Shown here: positions 49,074-54,196 of the stretch, piece after piece
How the letters are laid out: the number at the start of each line of letters is the position of its first letter
Position numbering within the stretch: the stretch's first letter is position 1
NCBI GenBank assembly: GCA_903828535.1
Contig: CAIKMN010000026.1
Location: 1 to 54,196 of the forward strand
Origin: an uncultured Curvibacter sp.
GTDB taxonomy: Bacteria; Pseudomonadota; Gammaproteobacteria; Burkholderiales; Burkholderiaceae_C
Length of the DNA: 54,196 bases
Reading direction: 5' to 3'
Made by a program: the position numbers and the translations under genes
The notes under the pieces: model-generated
Database searches by the model: none
What the model saw: the letters and a program-made list of their open reading frames with translations, nothing else
Told to the model about the DNA's origin: nothing

Positions 49074-52000
49074 TTAACCCACCCAACGACGGGCATTTCG
49101 CCAGATTTGCATCCAGGGGCTCAAGGCGCTGGGTTCGCCTGATGTCCAACTCATTTGGATGTTACGGAACACGCGCTCGGGGTGCGGCATCATGGCCGTG
49201 AAGCGGCCATCAGCCGTGGTGACCGCGGTTAAACCCCCGACGCTGCCGTTTGGGTTGAGAGGATAAGCTTCCGTGGCCGCGCCAAAATGATCGACAAATC
49301 GCATCGCCGCGATCGCCTTGCTGGCGTTGCCGCGGGCGCTGAAGTTGGCATGGCCTTCGCCATGTGCCACGGCTATCGGCAACTGGCTGCCTGCCATGCC
49401 TTGCAAGAACAAACTGGGGGAAGCCAACACCTCGACCAAAGACAGCCGTGCTTCAAAGCGTTCGCTTTGGTTGGTGGTGAAACGCGGCCAATCTTCGGCT
49501 CCAGGAATGATGTCGGCCAACTCGGCAAACATCTGGCAGCCATTGCAAACACCCAAACCAAAGGTGTCTTGGCGATCAAAAAAGCCTTTGAACTGGTCTG
49601 ACAAGGCCGGGTTGAAGGTGATGCTGCGGGCCCATCCAATGCCTGCACCCAGTGTGTCGCCATAACTGAAGCCGCCACAGGCCACCACGCCACGGAAGTC
49701 GTTTAATCGGGCGCGACCCGATTGCAGGTCAGTCATGTGCACGTCGTAAGCCTCGAAGCCAGCCTCGGTAAAGGCGTAGGCCATTTCGACGTGTGAGTTA
49801 ACGCCTTGCTCCCGCAGAATCGCGACCTTGGGGCGGCTCAAAACCAGGCCCGGGGAATGGCCTTGGGAGGGGTCGAATTGAGAATGGGCTTGGGGGTCAA
49901 AGGTCAACTTGACTTGCATCCCGGGGTCGTTCGGCAGGCCGGCCGCGGCGTGCTCGGCGTCGGCACAGGCGGGGTTATCACGCAGGCGGTTGATTTTCCA
50001 GCTGACCGAATCCCAAACCTGTTGCAAGTCAAAGAGACTGGCACTGAACACGCACTTGGCATCGCGCCATACTTGCAACTCGCCCACACCGGCTTGCACG
50101 GTTGAATGGGCGGGACGCGTTTTGCCAATCACGTGGCTGTGTCGGCTCAAGCCGTGTTCACGCAACACATGCATGACGGCTGTACGGTCGGCGGTACGCA
50201 CTTGAATGACGGCCCCCAGCTCCTCGTTGAACAAGGCCTTCAATGTCAGTTCATCCCGACGGGCACTGACCTGAGTGGCCCAGTTTTTACTGTCGCCCAC
50301 ATCGGCGCGGCTGTCACTGATGCCGTCGCCTTCGGTCACCAGCAGGTCGACATTCAGGCTAACGCCCACATGGCCGGCAAAGGCCATTTCGGCCACGCTG
50401 GCAAAAAGACCGCCGTCGCTGCGGTCGTGATAAGCCAAAATTTGACCTTGCGCGCGCAAGGCATTGATGGCTTGGACCAAATTTTTCAGGTCTTGCGCAT
50501 CGTCCAAATCAGGCACTTGGTCGCCAGTTTGGTCCAGCACTTGCGCCAAAATGGAGCCGCCCATGCGCATTTGCCCGCGCCCCAAATCAATCAAGATGAG
50601 CGAGGTGTCGGCCTCTTGCGTCTGGAGTTGGGGTGTCAAGGTACCGCGCACGTCGGCCAGTGAGGCAAAGGCGGTGACGATCAGGCTAACGGGAGAAGTG
50701 ACCTTTTTCTGGGTGCCACTGGCGTCGGTCCATTGGGTCCGCATGGACAAGCTGTCCTTGCCAACGGGGATCGAGATGCCCAGCGCAGGGCAAAGTTCCA
50801 TGCCCACTGCTTTGACGGTTTCGTACAAAGCCGCGTCTTCACCGGTCTCGCCGCAAGCGGCCATCCAGTTGGCAGAGAGCTTGACGCGCGGCAATTCAAA
50901 AGGCGCCGCCAACAAATTGGTGATGGCCTCCGCGACGGCCATGCGACCGGAAGCGGCCGCGTCCATCACCGCCAACGGGGTGCGCTCGCCCATGCTCATG
51001 GCCTCGCCGGCAAAACCTCGGTAATCGGCCAAGGTGACGGCGCAATCGGCCACCGGCACTTGCCAAGGGCCGACCATTTGGTCGCGGTGCGTTAAGCCCC
51101 CAACGGCGCGGTCGCCAATGGTGATTAAAAAACGTTTGCTGGCGACGGTGGGGTGCGCCAAGACGTCAATGGCGGCCTGTTGCAGACTCATCCCGGTGAC
51201 GTCCAAGGGCTTGAATTGGCGTTTCACGGTTTGGACATCACGCAGCATTTTGGGCGGCTTGCCCAGCAGCACATTCATGGGCATGTCGACCGGCTGGGCA
51301 TTGTGGGCTTCAACGCTTTCGCGGCCATCGGCCACCACCAATTGACGTGCTTCTGTCGCGACGCCAACGACCGCAAAGGGACAACGCTCACGTTCGCAAA
51401 AGGCTTTGAATTGCGGCAAAGACGCCGGTGCAATCGCCAACACATAACGTTCTTGGCTTTCGTTGCTCCAAATTTCTTTGGGCGCCAAGCCCGATTCCTC
51501 GAGCGGCACTTGGCTCAAATCAAAACAAGCACCGCGACCGGCGTCGTGGGTCAATTCGGGAAAGGCATTAGACAAGCCGCCGGCGCCCACATCGTGGATG
51601 GCCAAGATGGGGTTGTGGGCCCCTTGAGTCCAGCAGTGGTTGATGACCTCTTGCGCCCGGCGTTCGATCTCAGGGTTACCGCGTTGCACCGAGTCAAAGT
51701 CGAGTTCGGCTGCGTTGGCGCCAGTGGCCATGGAGCTGGCCGCGCCACCGCCCATGCCAATCCGCATGCCGGGTCCGCCGAGTTGAATCAACAAAGTACC
51801 GGCTGGAAATTCAATTTTGTGAGTCAAACCCGAATCGATGACACCCAGCCCCCCTGCGATCATGATGGGCTTGTGGTAGCCACGGCGAACGCTGTCTACG
51901 TCAGAAGTGACGGTCTGTTCATATTCGCGGAAATAACCGGTCAAATTTGGACGGCCAAATTCATTGTTGAACGCAGCACCTCCCAAGGGCCCTTCGATCA

Positions 52001-53291
52001 TGATTTGCAAGGGGCTGGCAATGTGGGCGGGTTTGCCAAATTCAGTGGTTTGATCGCCTTCAAAAACGAGCTTAGAAACGGTGAAGCCGGTCAGGCCGGC
52101 TTTGGGTTTGGAACCCCGTCCTGTTGCGCCTTCGTCTCGAATTTCGCCGCCCGCCCCCGTGGCCGCACCGGGGAAAGGGGAAATGGCGGTCGGGTGATTG
52201 TGGGTTTCGACCTTCATCAAAACATGGTGAAGGGCTTGGGATTTTTGGTAAGTCGGAGCGCCCGGACTGGTTTCATCGGGCGTCAACGCCCGCGCCACGA
52301 ATCGCTCGACTTCATGACCTTCCATCACCGAGGCGTTGTCGGAATACGCCACCACCGTGTGCTGCGGCGCCAGTGCATGGGTGTTGCGGATCATGCCAAA
52401 CAGGCTTTTTTCTTGGCCCACGCCGTCGATGATGAATTGGGCGTTAAAAATTTTATGACGGCAGTGCTCACTGTTGGCCTGCGCAAACATCATCAACTCG
52501 ACGTCGGTGGGGTTGCGTTGCAAACCTTGGAAGGCAGCGACCAAGTAGTCCATTTCGTCATCGGCCAAGGCCAATCCAAATTGTGAATTGGCTTGTTCCA
52601 AGGCCAATCGACCGCCTGCGAGCACATCGATGTGGGCCAAGGGTTCTGCCACGAGTTCGGTGAACAAATGCGCGGCATCGTCTCGGGCAAACATCACCGA
52701 TTCGGTCATGCGGTCATGCACCAAGGCCGCCACGGCTTGAGATTGCTCGGTCGTCAAACCAACGCCGCCCAAAACACCACTCAGGACACCGCTCAGCAAA
52801 GGTTGTTCGAGGTGAAGGTGGTATTCAGTGACCCGCTCCACACGCTTCAACGACAAGCCGCAGTTGCGGGCAATGTCAGTGGCTTTGGAGGCCCAAGGTG
52901 AGACCGTTCCAAAACGGGGGCTGACCCAAAACACAAGGTCTGATTTGGCCGAAGCTTTTGAGAGCGTGCCCGAAGTGGAAGGTGCCAATGTTTCAAAGGA
53001 CTCTCCATAAGTCAACAAAGCCGCCAGCTGGTTTTTTTGGGCCTCAGTGGTTGCTGATTCAGAGGCCACCCAATGAACAAAGCGGGCGCTGATGCCGGTT
53101 AACTTGGGGTGGATGGCCCGTAACTGAGGCAATAACTGCTGGACTCTGAAATCGCTGAGCGCCCTGCCGCCATCAAAGGCTGTGAGCTGCAAAGTGGGGT
53201 GTTTGACGGAGGAAAACGAAGGGGCGATGGGAGACGCAGTCACTTGGCGAGCCGATTTTTTTAGGGAATGCCTCCATTTTACCGGCCCCAT
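49074..53291 (-). CDS. purL: Phosphoribosylformylglycinamidine synthase (FGAM synthase)
   Basis: A large single-chain PurL (about 1400 residues) for the fourth step of purine synthesis: FGAR plus glutamine and ATP give FGAM. Order: PurS-like N-terminal domain ([19 protein letters not shown]), two AIRS-type halves ([53 protein letters not shown]; later [24 protein letters not shown]), then a class I glutamine amidotransferase (GVCNGCQMF with the nucleophile Cys; MPHPERVFR). Start uncertain: ATG 53291 gives 1405 residues, GTG 53243 gives 1389, and TTG 53306 is unlikely. It is divergent from map. Confidence 0.93.
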   Translation of the reverse strand: MGPVKWRHSLKKSARQVTASPIAPSFSSVKHPTLQLTAFDGGRALSDFRVQQLLPQLRAIHPKLTGISARFVHWVASESATTEAQKNQLAALLTYGESFETLAPSTSGTLSKASAKSDLVFWVSPRFGTVSPWASKATDIARNCGLSLKRVERVTEYHLHLEQPLLSGVLSGVLGGVGLTTEQSQAVAALVHDRMTESVMFARDDAAHLFTELVAEPLAHIDVLAGGRLALEQANSQFGLALADDEMDYLVAAFQGLQRNPTDVELMMFAQANSEHCRHKIFNAQFIIDGVGQEKSLFGMIRNTHALAPQHTVVAYSDNASVMEGHEVERFVARALTPDETSPGAPTYQKSQALHHVLMKVETHNHPTAISPFPGAATGAGGEIRDEGATGRGSKPKAGLTGFTVSKLVFEGDQTTEFGKPAHIASPLQIMIEGPLGGAAFNNEFGRPNLTGYFREYEQTVTSDVDSVRRGYHKPIMIAGGLGVIDSGLTHKIEFPAGTLLIQLGGPGMRIGMGGGAASSMATGANAAELDFDSVQRGNPEIERRAQEVINHCWTQGAHNPILAIHDVGAGGLSNAFPELTHDAGRGACFDLSQVPLEESGLAPKEIWSNESQERYVLAIAPASLPQFKAFCERERCPFAVVGVATEARQLVVADGRESVEAHNAQPVDMPMNVLLGKPPKMLRDVQTVKRQFKPLDVTGMSLQQAAIDVLAHPTVASKRFLITIGDRAVGGLTHRDQMVGPWQVPVADCAVTLADYRGFAGEAMSMGERTPLAVMDAAASGRMAVAEAITNLLAAPFELPRVKLSANWMAACGETGEDAALYETVKAVGMELCPALGISIPVGKDSLSMRTQWTDASGTQKKVTSPVSLIVTAFASLADVRGTLTPQLQTQEADTSLILIDLGRGQMRMGGSILAQVLDQTGDQVPDLDDAQDLKNLVQAINALRAQGQILAYHDRSDGGLFASVAEMAFAGHVGVSLNVDLLVTEGDGISDSRADVGDSKNWATQVSARRDELTLKALFNEELGAVIQVRTADRTAVMHVLREHGLSRHSHVIGKTRPAHSTVQAGVGELQVWRDAKCVFSASLFDLQQVWDSVSWKINRLRDNPACADAEHAAAGLPNDPGMQVKLTFDPQAHSQFDPSQGHSPGLVLSRPKVAILREQGVNSHVEMAYAFTEAGFEAYDVHMTDLQSGRARLNDFRGVVACGGFSYGDTLGAGIGWARSITFNPALSDQFKGFFDRQDTFGLGVCNGCQMFAELADIIPGAEDWPRFTTNQSERFEARLSLVEVLASPSLFLQGMAGSQLPIAVAHGEGHANFSARGNASKAIAAMRFVDHFGAATEAYPLNPNGSVGGLTAVTTADGRFTAMMPHPERVFRNIQMSWTSGEPSALSPWMQIWRNARRWVG

Positions 53292-53315
53292 TGCCCGTCG
53301 GGCCAAGCTGAATGG

Positions 53316-53327
53316 GATAATTTGGGG
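53316..53327 (+). promoter_or_regulatory. -10-like element adjacent to the map start
   Basis: GATAAT (53316-53321) matches the -10 consensus at five of six positions and ends six bases before the map ATG at 53328. If used, the transcript would start at or next to the start codon. GGGG (53324-53327) touches the ATG and is too close for a normal ribosome site. The -35 is poor (TTGCCC, 19-base spacer). Confidence 0.3.
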
Positions 53328-54146
53328 ATGAGTATTACTTACAAATCCCCCGAAGATATTGAAGGCATGCGCTTGGCTTGCCGCCTGGCCTCAGAGGTCT
53401 TGGACTACCTCACGCCCCTGATTAAAGTGGGCATCACGACCAAAGAAGTGGACCGTTTGGCGCATGACTACATGGTCAATGTGCAAAACACCCGCACCGC
53501 CACTTTGGGCTACCAGCCTCCAGGCTATCCACCCTACCCCGCCTCGCTTTGCACCTCCCTGAATCACGTGGTGTGCCACGGCATTCCCAATGACAAGCCC
53601 CTGAAAAAGGGCGACATCATGAATGTCGATGTGACTGTCATTACGGCTGACGGCTGGTACGGCGACAACAGCCGCATGTACTTGATTGGGGAAACTTCGA
53701 TTGCCGCCAAGCGTTTGTGCGCCGTGACTTATGACGCAATGTGGATTGGCATTCAACAAGTCAAACCCGGCGCTCATTTGGGCGACGTCGGCCATGCCAT
53801 CCAAAAATTTGCCGAAGCCCAAGGCTTCTCGGTGGTGCGTGAATTTTGCGGCCATGGCATAGGCAAAAAGTTCCACGAAGACCCCCAAGTGCTGCACTAC
53901 GGTCGACCTGGCACGCTGGAAGAACTTAAGCCCGGCATGACCTTCACCATCGAACCCATGATCAACGCGGGCCGCAAAGAAATCAAAGAACTCGGTAACG
54001 ACGGCTGGACCATCGTCACCAAGGACCACAGTTTGTCGGCTCAATGGGAACACACCGTCTTGGTGACCGAGACGGGATACGAGGTGTTGACGTTGTCGGC
54101 CGGCAGCCCCCCGCCACCCCCCTTTATCACCTCGGTCAAAACCTGA
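53328..54146 (+). CDS. map: Methionine aminopeptidase, type I
   Basis: A 272-residue enzyme that removes the N-terminal Met from new proteins. The five metal ligands are recognisable: Asp in NVDVTV, Asp in YGDNSRM, His in [13 protein letters not shown], Glu in FTIEPMI and Glu in [10 protein letters not shown]. The N-terminus [27 protein letters not shown] matches type Ia enzymes, so the ATG at 53328 is the start and the in-frame reading from 53268 is not. The Pro-rich end ([14 protein letters not shown]) is slightly longer than in E. coli (264). The ribosome site is unusual, with GGGG directly touching the ATG. Confidence 0.95.
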   Translation: MSITYKSPEDIEGMRLACRLASEVLDYLTPLIKVGITTKEVDRLAHDYMVNVQNTRTATLGYQPPGYPPYPASLCTSLNHVVCHGIPNDKPLKKGDIMNVDVTVITADGWYGDNSRMYLIGETSIAAKRLCAVTYDAMWIGIQQVKPGAHLGDVGHAIQKFAEAQGFSVVREFCGHGIGKKFHEDPQVLHYGRPGTLEELKPGMTFTIEPMINAGRKEIKELGNDGWTIVTKDHSLSAQWEHTVLVTETGYEVLTLSAGSPPPPPFITSVKT

Positions 54147-54192
54147 GATTTCAATAATTTCCTTGATGAAACCTTGAATTAGGCGATTGACC

Positions 54193-54196
54193 ATGA
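54193..54196 (+). other. Possible start codon of the next gene, cut by the window end
   Basis: The window ends with ATGA at 54193-54196, preceded by TTAGGCG (54179-54185), a weak ribosome site. Nothing further can be read, and an ATG this close to the end may be chance. Confidence 0.2.

Noticed and set aside
51153-52586. A 477-codon plus-strand open frame opposite purL
   Set aside because: It shadows the conserved synthase domain of purL in a complementary frame. No motif is seen in it.

Overview
The window looks like chromosomal DNA of a betaproteobacterium of the order Burkholderiales, most likely a Comamonadaceae-type organism (Rhodoferax/Limnohabitans-like). This is inferred from protein flavour, the mltG-tmk-holB-tatD order, the selO-msrB-yciB/bolA-PPIase order and the moderately GC-rich composition; no rRNA or tRNA is present to prove it. 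Genes are tightly packed, and many neighbours share ATGA or TGATG stop/start overlaps. I see no insertion sequence, prophage, CRISPR array, tRNA or rRNA. Most genes are housekeeping or core metabolism.

Layout. 1-308: an AT-rich left edge with an intrinsic terminator and a leader that can pair with the ribosome site of the next gene. 0.3-3.0 kb: a translationally coupled operon for 3-hydroxybutyrate dehydrogenase, acetoacetate decarboxylase and a patatin-like phospholipase. 3.1-5.3 kb: three tandem bactofilin genes facing a membrane-anchored M23 peptidase, a likely cell-shape module. 5.5-10 kb: a PaiB-like FMN protein, a TadA deaminase fused to a decayed haloalkane-dehalogenase-like domain, an S66 peptidase, a universal stress protein and a Bcr/CflA-type exporter. 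10-19 kb: tex, then on the minus strand a six-gene run mltG-tmk-holB-tatD-ankyrin-dinG. 19-22 kb: ygfZ, a thioesterase-acetyltransferase fusion and an unknown membrane protein. 22-26 kb: a NarL-type two-component system, divergent from a YncD/PqqU-like TonB-dependent receptor with a good Fur-box match.

26-41 kb is a long minus-strand block for acid catabolism: acyl-CoA synthetase, a LivK/H/M/G/F-type ABC importer, then a fused enoyl-CoA hydratase/3-hydroxyacyl-CoA dehydrogenase, thiolase, acyl-CoA dehydrogenase, thioesterase, enone reductase-like oxidoreductase and an SDR. The synthetase and fadB-like gene carry near-identical palindromic operators over their predicted start sites, so the two ends of the block are probably one regulon. 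41-48.5 kb, plus strand: selO, msrB, a YciB-BolA fusion, a periplasmic PpiC-type isomerase, a metallo-beta-lactamase-fold hydrolase, a U32 protein (RlhA-like) and a pirin. 48.5-54 kb: a glycine-zipper lipoprotein, purL and divergent map.

The most interesting signals are four: the bactofilin triplet with its peptidase; three gene fusions (TadA-dead hydrolase, YciB-BolA, thioesterase-GNAT); the shared operator pair; and a cluster of short tandem repeats (6, 9 and 10 bp units) between 10.9 and 22 kb, inside and between replication, repair and transcription genes. I found no wholly new defence or mobile system.
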